A stretch of DNA of 64,000 bases, taken from contig CANNFE010000009.1 of NCBI GenBank assembly GCA_947503775.1, positions 1-64,000 on the forward strand. The letters run 5' to 3'. The notes below the pieces were generated by a model. That model had not been told where the DNA came from, searched no databases, and was given only the letters and a program-made list of their open reading frames with translations. Made by a program: the position numbers and the translations under genes. The stretch is from an uncultured Paracoccaceae bacterium. Lineage in GTDB: Bacteria; Pseudomonadota; Alphaproteobacteria; Rhodobacterales; Rhodobacteraceae. This document shows, one piece after another, positions 1 to 9,600 of this stretch; the stretch's first letter is position 1, and every line of letters starts with the position of its first letter.

Positions 1-207
1 AGACATGTTCACCGCTCAGTTTTCCAGCCGTGAATCACGCTACTAAGCAGAAATCAATGGGTCCTGACCCTAGGCCGCAAATCTGCACGCGGCAGTGCTT
101 TGAAGAATCAGATTGTCCTTTGGGATAGAACGAGCGACAGGCTGAGGGTGCTTGTCGCCTTGATCTGGATCATGGCAGCGGCGGGCATAGACGCGCGATA
201 GTGACGC

Positions 208-984
208 ATGACTGTCACATCCTCTGAGCCATCCGCCTTGCCCGAGATCGGTCGCCTGACGCTGCACGAGCTTTGGGCGTCGCTGGTTCAGGGCCTGCGG
301 GATTTCCGGGCGGCTCCGCAATACGGGCTCTTTTTCAGCGCGGTTTACGTGTTGGGCGGGTTCGCGATGATCTGGCTGGGGGCGGGGCATGTGGCCTGGA
401 TCCTGGCGACGTCGCTGGGGTTTCCGCTGATTGCGCCATTTGCCGCCGTTGGGCTTTACGAGGTGAGCCGGAGGCTGGAGGCGCAGGAGGCGCTCGACTG
501 GCCGGGCGTGCTGGGCGTTGTCTGGGCAGAGCGCGGGCGGCAGATCCCGTGGCTGGGCGCGCTGATCGTGATCTATTTTCTCTTCTGGACGTTTCTGGCG
601 CATATGATCTTTGCGCTGGTCATGGGGCCGTCGGCGCTGACCAACATCACCTCGTCCTTCGAGATCTTCCTGATGCCGCGCGGATTGGTTTTGATCGCGG
701 TCGAAGTGGTGGTCGGCGGGGTGCTGGCCTTTCTGCTTTTCGCGCTGACGGTGGTGAGCTTGCCGCTGGCGCTGGACCGGGAGGTGGATTTCGTGACCGC
801 GATGCTGCTGAGCCTGTCCTGCGTGCGGCAGAACCTGTGGGTAATGCTGGTCTGGGCGGCGATCATTGCAGTGATGAGCTTTGTCGGGCTGGCGACGGCG
901 TTTTTGGGGCTGATGATCGTGCTGCCGGTGCTGGGCCATGCCAGCTGGCATGTCTACCGGCGGGCGCTTTACGTGCCGGTCTGA
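208..984 (+). CDS. DUF2189 family integral membrane protein
   Basis: 258-aa inner-membrane protein resembling the DUF2189 family, for which I know no established function. About six hydrophobic segments are visible, near residues 38-58, 62-85, 114-138, 160-188, 208-228 and 229-245, after a short polar N-terminus with the family-like opening 'LTLHELWASLVQGLRDF'. It is a single gene; its last 16 bases overlap the end of the convergent MFS gene. The 207 bases before it hold no gene or RNA that I recognise. The reading frame is intact. The family call is from memory of the N-terminal pattern and topology; membrane location is well supported. Confidence 0.8.
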   Translation: MTVTSSEPSALPEIGRLTLHELWASLVQGLRDFRAAPQYGLFFSAVYVLGGFAMIWLGAGHVAWILATSLGFPLIAPFAAVGLYEVSRRLEAQEALDWPGVLGVVWAERGRQIPWLGALIVIYFLFWTFLAHMIFALVMGPSALTNITSSFEIFLMPRGLVLIAVEVVVGGVLAFLLFALTVVSLPLALDREVDFVTAMLLSLSCVRQNLWVMLVWAAIIAVMSFVGLATAFLGLMIVLPVLGHASWHVYRRALYVPV

Positions 985-2435
985 GCGGGCTTGACCTGCG
1001 CGATGCCGATCCAGGCAACGGCGGCCGCCATGCCTGAAAGCGCGGCGGTGATCCAAGCGATGGCGGCGAAGGCGGCGTTGGTGGCCGCGGCGTGGCCCGG
1101 TGCGTCGCTGGTGGCGCCGAAGCTGTCCGGGCCGTCATAGACGCCGGCTGCGACCGCGCCCATGGCGGCGACGGCGATGAGGCCCGCCATCCGGCTGAGC
1201 GCGTTGTTGATGCCCGAGGCGGCGCCGGTGGTCTCGTCCGTGGCGCTGGCCATGACGGCGGTCGAAAGCGGGCCGACGACGAGCGCCATGCCAAAGCCCA
1301 TGAGGCAATTGAGCGGGAGGGTGACGGTCCAGAACGCCTCCCACGGGGCGGAGATGGCGTGGCCTGCGAAGGCGAGGGAGACGAGGGCGGAGCCGGTGGC
1401 GATGAGCGGTCCGGGGCCGCGTTTGTCGGCTTGCGTGCCGACCCAGCCGGAGAGAAGGCCGATGAAGACCGAGAGCGGGGCGAAGGCGAGGGAGGCTTCG
1501 AGTTCGGAATAGCCCCAGCCGGCAATGACGGTCATCGGCTGGTAGAAGAGTACCGCGCCGAGGGCGAAGTAGAGGCAGAAGGTCGCGAGGTTCGCCGCCG
1601 AGAACTGCCGGTCAGCAAAGAGGCCGAGCGGCATCATCGGGTGTTTGGCGCGGCGCTCCTGCAGGATGAAGAGGACAAGGGCGAGGATGGCCACTGTGCC
1701 GAGGAGGGCGGGCGAGGGACCTGCTCCGCCGCTTTGCAGGGTGGTGAGCGCCCAGGCGCCGAGGCCGAGGCCGAGGCTGGCAAGGGCGGCGCCGAGCCAG
1801 TCGAGACGGTCTGAGCTGCTGGGGCGGTCGCGGTTGATCTTGGTCATGAGGACCCAGATCAGGAAGGCGCCGAAGGGCAGGTTGATGGCGAAGACGATGC
1901 GCCAGGCCGCCTCGCCCCCGAACGACAGGAGCGCGCCGCCCAGAAGCGGGCCGAGCGCGGTTGTTAGCGCCGAGGAGGCGGCCCAGTAGCCGATCGCCTT
2001 GCCGCGCTCGGCAGCGGGATAGGCCTTGGCGATGAGCGCGAGCGATCCGGGCACGAGGAAGGCCGCGCCGATCCCCTTGAGCGCGCGGCCCGCGATGAGG
2101 ATCTCGGGCGAGGGGGCCAGCGCGCAGATCACGGAGGCGATCAGGAAGACGATCAGGCCCGAGGTGAAGACCTTGACGAGGCCGAAGCGATCGCCTGCCG
2201 CCCCGCCCACGAGGATGAGGGCGGAGAGGGGCAGCATATAGGCGTTCGAGATCCATGTGGCCTGCGCGAGCGTCGCGCCGAGATCCTCGCGCATGGCGGG
2301 CAGCGCGATGGAGACGACCGAGCCGTCGATGAAGCCGAGCGCGGAGGCGAGGATTGCGGCGGTCAGGATCCAGGGGCGGGCCTGGGGCGCGCAGAAGGAC
2401 GGATCATGCGGGGTCGTCACTGCGGTGTCGGTCAT
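969..2435 (-). CDS. MFS transporter, DHA2 (EmrB/QacA-like) drug exporter family
   Basis: 488-aa multi-pass transporter. The start at 2435 gives MTDTAVTTPHD followed directly by the first membrane helix with 'LGFIDGSVVSIALPAM', the N-terminal signature of DHA2 (14-helix) drug:H+ antiporters; the frame stays open 155 codons upstream but that extension is arginine/histidine-rich and not protein-like. The MFS loop motif 'GGAAGDRFG' follows TM2. Around 14 hydrophobic stretches can be counted. It is divergent from the GNAT gene at 2610 and convergent with the DUF2189 gene. Substrate is unknown; export of toxic or amphipathic compounds is the family expectation only. Confidence 0.85.
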   Translation of the reverse strand: MTDTAVTTPHDPSFCAPQARPWILTAAILASALGFIDGSVVSIALPAMREDLGATLAQATWISNAYMLPLSALILVGGAAGDRFGLVKVFTSGLIVFLIASVICALAPSPEILIAGRALKGIGAAFLVPGSLALIAKAYPAAERGKAIGYWAASSALTTALGPLLGGALLSFGGEAAWRIVFAINLPFGAFLIWVLMTKINRDRPSSSDRLDWLGAALASLGLGLGAWALTTLQSGGAGPSPALLGTVAILALVLFILQERRAKHPMMPLGLFADRQFSAANLATFCLYFALGAVLFYQPMTVIAGWGYSELEASLAFAPLSVFIGLLSGWVGTQADKRGPGPLIATGSALVSLAFAGHAISAPWEAFWTVTLPLNCLMGFGMALVVGPLSTAVMASATDETTGAASGINNALSRMAGLIAVAAMGAVAAGVYDGPDSFGATSDAPGHAAATNAAFAAIAWITAALSGMAAAVAWIGIAQVKPAQTGT

Positions 2436-2609
2436 GAGGCCTCGCTTTGGGCGATCGTGGCGGGTGTGGCTTTGCTGTGCGACCTGGGCCATCGTGTGTT
2501 TGCGTAGCATGGGGCCGGTCTTTCTGTCGAATGCCAGATGGCGCGGGCTTGCTCGTTTACGCGCGGCGGCGCTGAGACTGTTTTTTCGACAAAAATGAGG
2601 AGAGGGGCG

Positions 2610-3032
2610 ATGCCCGGCGGTGATGATCTGGTCCATCTGAGCTATCAGGTTCCATCGGTGACGGATTATCTGAGGCTGCGCAAAGACGGCGGCTTGAGCG
2701 CGTTCTCCGAAGAGGCGGCTCGGATCGGGCTGGAGGGCACGCTTTTTGCGGTGACGCTGAAGCTGAAGGGGAGAACCATTGGAATGGGCCGGATCGTAGG
2801 CGATGGCGGCTGTTTCATGCAGATCGTGGACATTGCCGTCGATCCTCGGCATCGCGGCAAGGGCCTTGGAAAGAGGATCATGGCGGCGCTGATGGAGCAT
2901 GCACGGACGGTCTTGCCCGAAACAGCTTTCCTAAGCCTTCTTGCCGATCCGCCGGCCGATCAACTCTATGCCAAGTTTGGATTTAAAGAGACAGCCCCAG
3001 CTTCGATCGGCATGTCATGTAGAGTTACGTAA
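2610..3032 (+). CDS. GNAT family N-acetyltransferase
   Basis: 140-aa single-domain GNAT acyltransferase. The acetyl-CoA binding motif A is visible around residues 68-86 ('IAVDPRHRGKGLGKRIM', matching the family pattern R/Q-x-x-G-x-G/A), followed by a typical C-terminal 'YAKFGFKE' segment. I chose the ATG at 2610 because GAGGAGAGGGG lies just before it; an in-frame ATG at 2595 is possible. The substrate is unknown; the overall shape is like small-molecule or protein N-acetyltransferases. It is transcribed alone, and a bidirectional terminator hairpin follows at 3078. Confidence 0.85.
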   Translation: MPGGDDLVHLSYQVPSVTDYLRLRKDGGLSAFSEEAARIGLEGTLFAVTLKLKGRTIGMGRIVGDGGCFMQIVDIAVDPRHRGKGLGKRIMAALMEHARTVLPETAFLSLLADPPADQLYAKFGFKETAPASIGMSCRVT

Positions 3033-3077
3033 CCCTAAACTCTGTCGCAAGTGGCGCGACACGGATCCCGGAATGCA

Positions 3078-3118
3078 AAACGGGCGCCGGAGGAAGATCC
3101 GGCGCCCGTTTGCTTTTT
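3078..3118. terminator. Bidirectional Rho-independent terminator
   Basis: A 13-bp stem (AAACGGGCGCCGG, 3078-3090) pairs with its complement at 3099-3111 across an 8-base loop and is followed on the plus strand by gcTTTTTg. It sits between the convergent GNAT and bactofilin genes and can serve both, though the T-run is better on the plus side. Confidence 0.85.
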
Positions 3119-3142
3119 GTCATAGCGATGTGCCGCCGTGGA

Positions 3143-3646
3143 TCAGGAGCCGTCGGTCTTCTTGGCCGGAGCGGAGGCCTGAAGCGGGTCGTCCTGACGC
3201 TGGACCGAGCCTTCAAAATGAGCGCCGCTTTCGATGGCGATCGTCTTGTGGATGATGTCACCCTCGACGCGCGCGGTGGCGGTCAGACGGACCTTCAGAC
3301 CGCGTACGCGGCCGACGATGCGGCCGTTGACGACCACGTCATCGGCCATCACTTCGCCTTTGACGGTGGCGCCTTCGCCGACGGTCAGAAGATGCGCACG
3401 AATGTCGCCTTCGACCTGGCCTTCGACCTGGATATCGCCGGAGGTCTTGATGTTGCCCTTGATGTGCAGATCCGCCGAAAGGGTGGATGCCGGCGGTTTC
3501 GCCTTGGGCGTGGAGGACTTGTAGTCCGGGGCAGGTGCCGCGCTCCCGCCGGCCGGAGCCGACTTGGGGGCATCGCCCTTGGCTGGCTGTGAGGGTTGAT
3601 CCCCGGATTTCGCGCCCGGCTCGTTGATCTTGCTTTTAGAAAACAT
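3143..3646 (-). CDS. Bactofilin (polymer-forming cytoskeletal protein)
   Basis: 167-aa bactofilin (DUF583). Residues 1-55 are a disordered, Ala/Pro/Lys-rich tail; residues about 58-150 form the beta-helical core with the characteristic alternating Gly/Val repeats ('IKGNIKTSGDIQVEGQVEGD', 'KGEVMADDVVVNGRIVG'). Bactofilins polymerise without nucleotide and scaffold cell-wall enzymes at curved or growing membrane sites. The gene starts 11 bases inside the upstream M23 peptidase gene, so the two are translationally coupled; bactofilin-M23 pairs are known to act together in morphogenesis of other alphaproteobacteria. Role here is inferred from that pairing. Confidence 0.92.
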   Translation of the reverse strand: MFSKSKINEPGAKSGDQPSQPAKGDAPKSAPAGGSAAPAPDYKSSTPKAKPPASTLSADLHIKGNIKTSGDIQVEGQVEGDIRAHLLTVGEGATVKGEVMADDVVVNGRIVGRVRGLKVRLTATARVEGDIIHKTIAIESGAHFEGSVQRQDDPLQASAPAKKTDGS

Positions 3647-4946
3647 CTCGTCCCGCTTTTATATAGATCATGGGGTTTACAGGTCTGCCACCGACACGAA
3701 CCTCGTAGTGCAAATGGGTGCCGGTCGACCTTCCGGAGTTCCCCATATCACCAATCTGCTCGCCGCGCGAGACCCTTTGTCCGACCTGCACGCGGATCCG
3801 GCTGAGATGCGCGTATCGCGTCTCGATCCCGAATTCGTGCTGGATCTTGATAAGGCGGCCATAGCCTGACCCCCATCCCGCCGATGTGACGACGCCGTCG
3901 GCGGTCGCGTAGATCGGCGTGCCCGGCGGACCGGCGAAATCGGTGCCGTTGTGCATCCGGCCCCAGCGGGGGCCAAAGCCGCTGGTAAAGCGGAACGAGG
4001 ATTTGACCGGCATCGCGAAAGGCGCGCGTTCGGCGGCGATCCGGTAGAGGTTGATGCGATCCATCTTGGTGAGGATCCCGTTCGCCCGGGCCGCTTCGGC
4101 GTCATAGCTCGATCCGCTGGTCGAGAATTGAACCGGGGTCAGCGGGCCGCCTTGACCGGAATAACCGCGGCGGACCTGATCGATCAGGTTGTCGGGATCC
4201 ATGCCGGCGGCCTTGAACATCTCGTCGAGCGGCTCGACCGAGACCAGCATCGCCTCTTCGAGCTGGCGGAAGATCTGGTCGTTCTTTTCATGCAGAAGCT
4301 CGAGCTCTAGCTCCACCTCGGCGGCCCGTTCGATGGCAAATTCGGCATCCTCGGCGATCATGTCGCGCTCGGCGGCGGTGCTGGCCAGAGCAGACGAGAG
4401 CAGGTCGACGGTGCCGGTCATCTCGGTCGAGGCGGCGCCGGGGCTGGTGCCGCTTTCGACATTGGCCATCAGCTCTTCGCTGCGGATACGGGCCTGGTTA
4501 CGCTCGCGCGAGGTGCGGCGCAGCGTGGCCTGGATCACTTCGATCCCGGTCTCCAGCTCCTTGCGGCGCTCTTCGGATTGCAGCAGCTCGGACTGCATGA
4601 GCGAGATCTGGGCGAGCGCATCGTCGAACCGCTCCTGCGCGGCGACGGCCTCTTCGGCGCTGGCATCGCGTTCGGAGGACATCGCGTTGAGCCGGTCCTC
4701 ATAGACGCGCTGATCGCGCGCGGCCTGGGCGCGGAAATTGCCGGACCCGATGGAATCCATCAGCAGGACAGCGGTTGCAATGATCGACCAGCCGACAACG
4801 AAGGCACTGCCCGATATGGCGAGAAGCTGGCTCGACGGTTTGAGCCGGATGAACCTCGTTTCGGTATCTGTCCTGAGGAACAGCCGCCGTTCGGGCAGCA
4901 TCTTTTCCAGCGAAAGATTAAGTCGGTCGATCAGTTTCCTGCGCAC
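3636..4946 (-). CDS. M23 family (LytM-type) peptidase with coiled coil, bactofilin partner
   Basis: 436-aa bitopic protein: short cytoplasmic N-terminus, one membrane helix near residues 39-63, long Glu/Arg-rich coiled coil (about 75-240), and a periplasmic zinc endopeptidase domain (about 320-430). The zinc motifs HNGTD (HxxxD) and HLHYE (HxH) are intact, so it should be an active peptidoglycan DD-endopeptidase. I chose the GTG at 4946, which has AAAGGGCGG upstream and yields the family-like start 'VRRKLIDRLNLSLEK'; the frame is open to an ATG at 5105 but that extension lacks support. It is first in a two-gene operon with bactofilin, arguing that the bactofilin positions this hydrolase. Confidence 0.9.
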   Translation of the reverse strand: MRRKLIDRLNLSLEKMLPERRLFLRTDTETRFIRLKPSSQLLAISGSAFVVGWSIIATAVLLMDSIGSGNFRAQAARDQRVYEDRLNAMSSERDASAEEAVAAQERFDDALAQISLMQSELLQSEERRKELETGIEVIQATLRRTSRERNQARIRSEELMANVESGTSPGAASTEMTGTVDLLSSALASTAAERDMIAEDAEFAIERAAEVELELELLHEKNDQIFRQLEEAMLVSVEPLDEMFKAAGMDPDNLIDQVRRGYSGQGGPLTPVQFSTSGSSYDAEAARANGILTKMDRINLYRIAAERAPFAMPVKSSFRFTSGFGPRWGRMHNGTDFAGPPGTPIYATADGVVTSAGWGSGYGRLIKIQHEFGIETRYAHLSRIRVQVGQRVSRGEQIGDMGNSGRSTGTHLHYEVRVGGRPVNPMIYIKAGRDVF

Positions 4947-5153
4947 GCGCCGCCCTTTGCATTTGCCTGTCCCAAATATCCATGACCTTTCCCGGCCATC
5001 GTCTTTATCCACATGCGTTTGCCGCGCATCGAGGTACCAGTCGGATATCGTCTGGAGGGCATACCTGCAAGAAATTTGCGCAAAAACTGTGGCAGGTTGC
5101 CACAATGCGATTCATGTCAGCAACATTCTGCCGATCATTGATCGGTGCAGCGT

Positions 5154-5945
5154 TCAGGCGCGGTCGGACAAGGGCCAGTAGAAATCGGGGGGAAGACCGG
5201 CCTCGGCGCGCTTTTCCTCATTAAACGGGGCCTTTGTGCCGCCGGGAAAGTAGCGGCGGACAAGCGCGTGAAAGGCCTCTTTGGGATCTCGCTCGTGGCG
5301 GCCGCAGAGGAAGTGAAACCATTTCGATCCATAGGCGACATGGTGAACTTCCTCCGCGTAAATCACCTCGAGTGCCTCAATTGTGTCATGATCTTGGGCG
5401 CGGCGGAAAATCTCGATCATGCCGGGCGTCACGTCGAGGCCGCGCGCTTCCAGCACCATCGGCACCACGGCGAGCCGCGCCATGATATCGCCTACCGTCT
5501 CTTCGGCGGCGCGCCACATGCCTGCATGGGCGGCGAGCGCGCCGTACTGGCTGCCCAGCGCCTCGAGCCGGTCGCAGACCAGGTTGAAATGCTTGGCCTC
5601 CTCGCAGGCGGCGCGCACCCAGTCGTCGTAAAATCCGGTCGGCATGGGCACATCGGCAAACCGCGCGATCAGATCCCAATGCAGATCGACGGCGTTGAGC
5701 TCGATATGCGCGATGGCATGCAGAATGGCGATCCGCCCCTCGGGCGTGCCGGGCTTGCGGCGCGGCACGTCGCGCGGATCCAAAAGTTCCGGCGCCTCGG
5801 GCCGCGCCGGGCGCAGCGGCGGATCCGCCCGGCCAAGTTCGACCTCCTCCCCCGCTGCGCGGGCCGCCTCCCAGAGCGCCCCATGATCAAGCGCCAGGGC
5901 CGTCTTGGCGCGTCCATCGGCGGTCTTGAGCACCTCCACGGCCAT
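5154..5945 (-). CDS. DUF455 family ferritin-like protein
   Basis: 263-aa soluble protein of the DUF455/ferritin-like superfamily. Di-iron-type ligand motifs are visible in the four-helix core: 'HAIAHIELNA' (about residue 76), 'EEAKHF' (about 114), 'AEETVGD' (about 144) and 'AEEVHHVAYG' (about 195). The reaction is not established; an oxygenase- or MiaE-like di-iron chemistry is possible. It stands alone on the minus strand, with a hairpin-bearing repeat (5969-6018) lying just upstream of its start. Start chosen at the ATG giving MAVEVLKTADGR; no competing better start was found. Confidence 0.85.
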   Translation of the reverse strand: MAVEVLKTADGRAKTALALDHGALWEAARAAGEEVELGRADPPLRPARPEAPELLDPRDVPRRKPGTPEGRIAILHAIAHIELNAVDLHWDLIARFADVPMPTGFYDDWVRAACEEAKHFNLVCDRLEALGSQYGALAAHAGMWRAAEETVGDIMARLAVVPMVLEARGLDVTPGMIEIFRRAQDHDTIEALEVIYAEEVHHVAYGSKWFHFLCGRHERDPKEAFHALVRRYFPGGTKAPFNEEKRAEAGLPPDFYWPLSDRA

Positions 5946-5968
5946 CTGTCGCAGGGGATCATGTCGTC

Positions 5969-6018
5969 CTCATCTTGCCGGCAAATACCTCGGGGATCCA
6001 AGGGGCAGCGCCCCTTGG
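5969..6018 (-). repeat. Intergenic hairpin repeat, family copy 1
   Basis: The plus strand reads CATCTTGCCGGCAAATACC, then CGGGGATCC and a 9-bp hairpin CCAAGGGGC-agc-GCCCCTTGG (5998-6018). The same layout recurs at 21029-21076. On the minus strand the hairpin comes first and a purine-rich GATGAGGA follows, just ahead of the DUF455 start. Confidence 0.7.
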
Positions 6019-6070
6019 CCGCGCGCCGGAGGCGCAAAAACATCCCATGCGCCGAAGGCGCGCATCAAGG

Positions 6071-6541
6071 TCACAGCGCCTGGACGGCCTCGAGGACGGC
6101 TTCGGCATGGCCGGGCACCTTGACCTTGCGCCACTCTTCCCGCAGCACGCCGCTGCCGTCGATCAGGAAGGTAGAGCGTTCGATGCCCATATAGGTCTTG
6201 CCGTACATGCTCTTTTCCTTCCAGACGCCGTAGCGCTCGCAGACATCGCTTTGCTCGTCCGAGAGCAGCGCGACTTTCAAATCGTGCTTGTCGCGGAACT
6301 TGTCGTGCTTTTTGACGCTATCCTTACTCACCCCGAGGATCACGGCCCCGGCCGCCTCGAAGGCGCTCAGATGCTCTGAAAAGGCGATGGCCTGCTTAGT
6401 GCAGCCCGATGTGTCGTCCTTGGGATAGAAATAAAGGACCACGGTCTTGCCGCTGAAATCGCTCAGGGAGACGTCGCCGCCACCATCGCGGGGCAGGGTG
6501 AAATCAGGGGCGGCAGAGCCGGTCTGTGGGATATCGGTCAC
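6071..6541 (-). CDS. bcp: Thioredoxin-dependent peroxiredoxin, BCP/PrxQ family
   Basis: 156-aa peroxiredoxin that reduces hydrogen peroxide and organic hydroperoxides using thioredoxin-like donors in the cytoplasm. The peroxidatic cysteine is Cys47 in 'DDTSGCTKQ'. The usual alpha-2 resolving cysteine, five residues later in E. coli BCP, is replaced by isoleucine; the only other cysteine is Cys101 ('SDVCERYGVW'), equivalent to the third cysteine of E. coli BCP. It may therefore work as a 1-Cys enzyme or with an alternative resolving residue. 'GVWKEKSMYGKTYMGI' near the C-terminal half is typical of the family. It is divergent from the AsmA-like gene. Confidence 0.93.
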   Translation of the reverse strand: MTDIPQTGSAAPDFTLPRDGGGDVSLSDFSGKTVVLYFYPKDDTSGCTKQAIAFSEHLSAFEAAGAVILGVSKDSVKKHDKFRDKHDLKVALLSDEQSDVCERYGVWKEKSMYGKTYMGIERSTFLIDGSGVLREEWRKVKVPGHAEAVLEAVQAL

Positions 6542-6615
6542 GTCGGATCGTCTCCTTGTTATCGCATGTCCGTTCAGGTGCGGTCATATGTCAGAATCGT
6601 TCTAGTCCGCCGCTT

Positions 6616-9600
6616 GTGAAAAGAAAGAGACCTCGCAAGCTCATCCGACATCCCGCCCGAGGAAAGAGGCCTTTCATCAAGTCCTATTCCGACTTTCCCG
6701 CCGATACGGCCCCCGGCCCGGCGCTTGCGCCGCCCTCTGAAGCTGCGCCTGAAACAGAGCGCGAGGCTCCCGATCAGCGCCCTGCGCGCAAGCCGTCGCG
6801 GGCGCCGGAGCGGGCTGCGAGCGTGCATCGCTGGTGCATACGCCCGCTTCGGATCTGTCTTCGGGCCAGCCTGCTGATCCTCGGTCTGCCGGTTGCCTTT
6901 GCGATCGCCGCGACGGTTCTGCTTCTGGGTCAGGAGATCCGCGCGCCGTCCTGGGTCAAGGATGTCGTTTCGGAGCGTGCGGCAGAGGCTCTGGGCAGCG
7001 GCAGCCTGGATTTTGGCAGCATCTATGTCACCCTCGCGCGCGATCTGCATCCGGCCGTGCGCCTGTCGGATGTCACGCTGACCGATGGTGACGGCCAGCG
7101 GCTGGTGCGCCTGCAATCGCTCGAGGCGGGGGTCAGCCCGCGCGGGATCCTGTTCGAAAGCGCGGCGCTGGTTCAGACGCTTCAGCTGACTGGCGCCGAA
7201 TTCCGGCTGCGCCGGGCGCCGGATGGCGATCTGGCGGTCAGTTTCGACAACCTGCAGGGCGCCGCCCCGCAAAGCCGAAGCCTGCCGGACCTTCTGGGCC
7301 GCATCGATGCCGCGCTCGAGACGCAGGCGCTTTCGGCGCTTGACGAGGTCACCGTGCGCGGTGTCGTGATCAACTATATCGACGAGCGGTCCGACCGAAG
7401 CTGGCTTGTCGACAATGGCCGCATCGATGTCGACCTGACCGAGGGCAGGCGGCTTTCGGCAGAACTCGCGCTGCTCTCGGGGCGGTCTTTCGCGAGCACG
7501 CTGCGGATGACGCTTACCAAGCCGCGCGGCGCGCGGCAGACCGATGTCGCCCTCTCTGTGGACCGTATTCCGGCGGTCGATCTGGCCAGCCAGTCGCCCG
7601 CCCTGTCCTTTCTGTCGGTTATCGACGCGCCGATCACGGGCGCCGTGCGCACCTCGCTTGGCCCGTCGGGCGAGGTCGGCGGCATCAGCGGAACGCTTCA
7701 GATCGGGGCGGGCGCGCTGGCGCCGGGGGCAGCGGCGACGCCGGTCCGGTTCGATGAGGCCAAGACCTATCTGCGGTTCGATCCCGCCGCCGGGCGGATC
7801 GATTTCGACCAGATCGAGATCGCCTCGGACTGGGGGGATATCAGCGCGACCGGCACTGCGCTTCTCGGAGATTTCGAAAACGGTCTGCCGCAAACCTTTC
7901 TGTCGCAGATCAATCTGGCAGGGCTCAATGCCAATCCGGCGGGTCTTTTCGTCGACCCGGTGCGCATCGACGAGGGGGTTGCGGATCTGCGTCTTTCGCT
8001 CGATCCGTTCCGGCTGGAGCTGGGGCAGATGACGCTTGTCGGACCCGCCGGGACCGCGCGCGCGACCGGAGACGTGACGGCGGATGGCCGGGGCTGGGCG
8101 GTCGCGGTCGATGCCGAAGTCGAGGCCACGCAAGCTGACACGATCAAGGCGCTTTGGCCTGCCGCCTTGAAACCCGGAACACGGCGCTGGATCGTCAACA
8201 ACATCCAGCAAGGCACCTTGTCCGACGTGTCGGCAGGTCTGCGGCTGCGCCAGTCCGAGCCGCCGCGCTACGCGGTGAGCGCGCGTCTGTCGGATGCAAC
8301 GGTGCGCGTCGTCAAGGGCCTGCCGCCGATCGAGGGCGGCGAGGGCTTTCTGACGCTGCAGGAGGACGGGCTTCAGGTGGCCGTCGACAAGGGCGTCATC
8401 CGTCCGCCGGAGGGCGGGGCGCTTTCGGTGGCGGGCTCGACCTTCGTCATTCCGGACATGCGGATTAAACCGGCGCCTGCGACGGCGATCCTGCGCACCG
8501 ACGGGCCGCTGACGGCGACACTGTCGCTGCTCGATCAGCCGCCGCTGGAGTTCCTTGCCAAGGCCGGGCGGCCTGTGACGCTGGCCGAGGGGCGGGCGCA
8601 GGCCGAGACGCGGCTTGATCTTCCGCTCAAGAAAAGGCTGACGATCGAGGACGTGTCCTTTGCGACGACGGCGACGGTTCGGGATGTGTCGTCGGATGTG
8701 CTGGTGCCGAACCGGCAGATCACCGCAGAGCGCCTGACGGTCGAGGCGGATGGTGACGGGCTGGTCGTGGCCGGGCCGCTGCGCATCGACGGGGCCTCGG
8801 CGAGCCTGAGCTACACCCAGCCGTTTCGCCCTGAGGCCAGCCCGGTCGTCGAGGGGCAACTGGCGCTGTCGCAGCAAACGCTCGATGCGTTCGGGATTGG
8901 GCTGCCGCGCGGCACGCTGGGCGGGCTGGGGCAGGGGCGCGTGCGGCTGGACCTGCCGAAGGGCGCTGCGCCGCGGTTCCGCCTGACCTCGGATCTGGCG
9001 GGACTGCGGTTATCGGTGCCGCCCTTGGGCTGGACGAAAGCGCCGGGCCGGACGGGACGGTTCGAGATCTCGGGCACGCTTGCCTCGACCCCGGTCATCG
9101 ATGGTCTGTCGCTGAGTGCGCCAGGCCTGGAGGCGGCGGGAACGCTGACCCTGTCCGGCGGCGGGCTAGAGCGGATGAGCCTGTCGCGGCTCAGGGCCGG
9201 GCAGTGGCTGGATGCGCCCGTGACGCTGACCGGGCGCGGGGCGGGGCGCGCGCCTGCGGTCGCGATCCGCGGCGGGTCGCTGGATCTGCGCAACCTGCCG
9301 CAATTTGGCGCCTCGAGCGGCAGTGGTGGGGCGCCGATCACCGCGGCGCTCGACCGGTTGACGGTGACGGATACGATCGCGCTGCGGGAGTTTCGGGCCG
9401 AGCTTGACAGCACCGGGGGGCTCTCGGGGCGGTTCAGCGGGAAGGTCAATGGCAGCGCGGATGTGACCGGAACGCTGGCGCCGCAAAATGGCGGAACGGC
9501 CGTGCGCCTTCGGTCCGACAATGCGGGCAAGCTGCTGCGCGCGGCGCGGCTGGCGCCGGGGGCGCGCAAGGGCGTGATGGATCTGGTGCTGGTGCCGACG

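Noticed and set aside
1-207. Left-edge stretch as end of an RNA gene or truncated CDS
   Set aside because: No cloverleaf, no rRNA-like segment and no long open frame entering from the left; I see nothing supportable.
70-1056. 328-codon minus-strand open frame opposite the DUF2189 gene
   Set aside because: Product is almost entirely Arg/His/Gln/Pro with no protein-like hydrophobic pattern; it is the high-GC antisense shadow of the plus-strand membrane protein.
6574-8877. 767-codon minus-strand frame opposite the AsmA-like gene
   Set aside because: Arg/Gln/Asp-rich antisense shadow; the plus strand encodes a coherent membrane-anchored protein coupled to queA.
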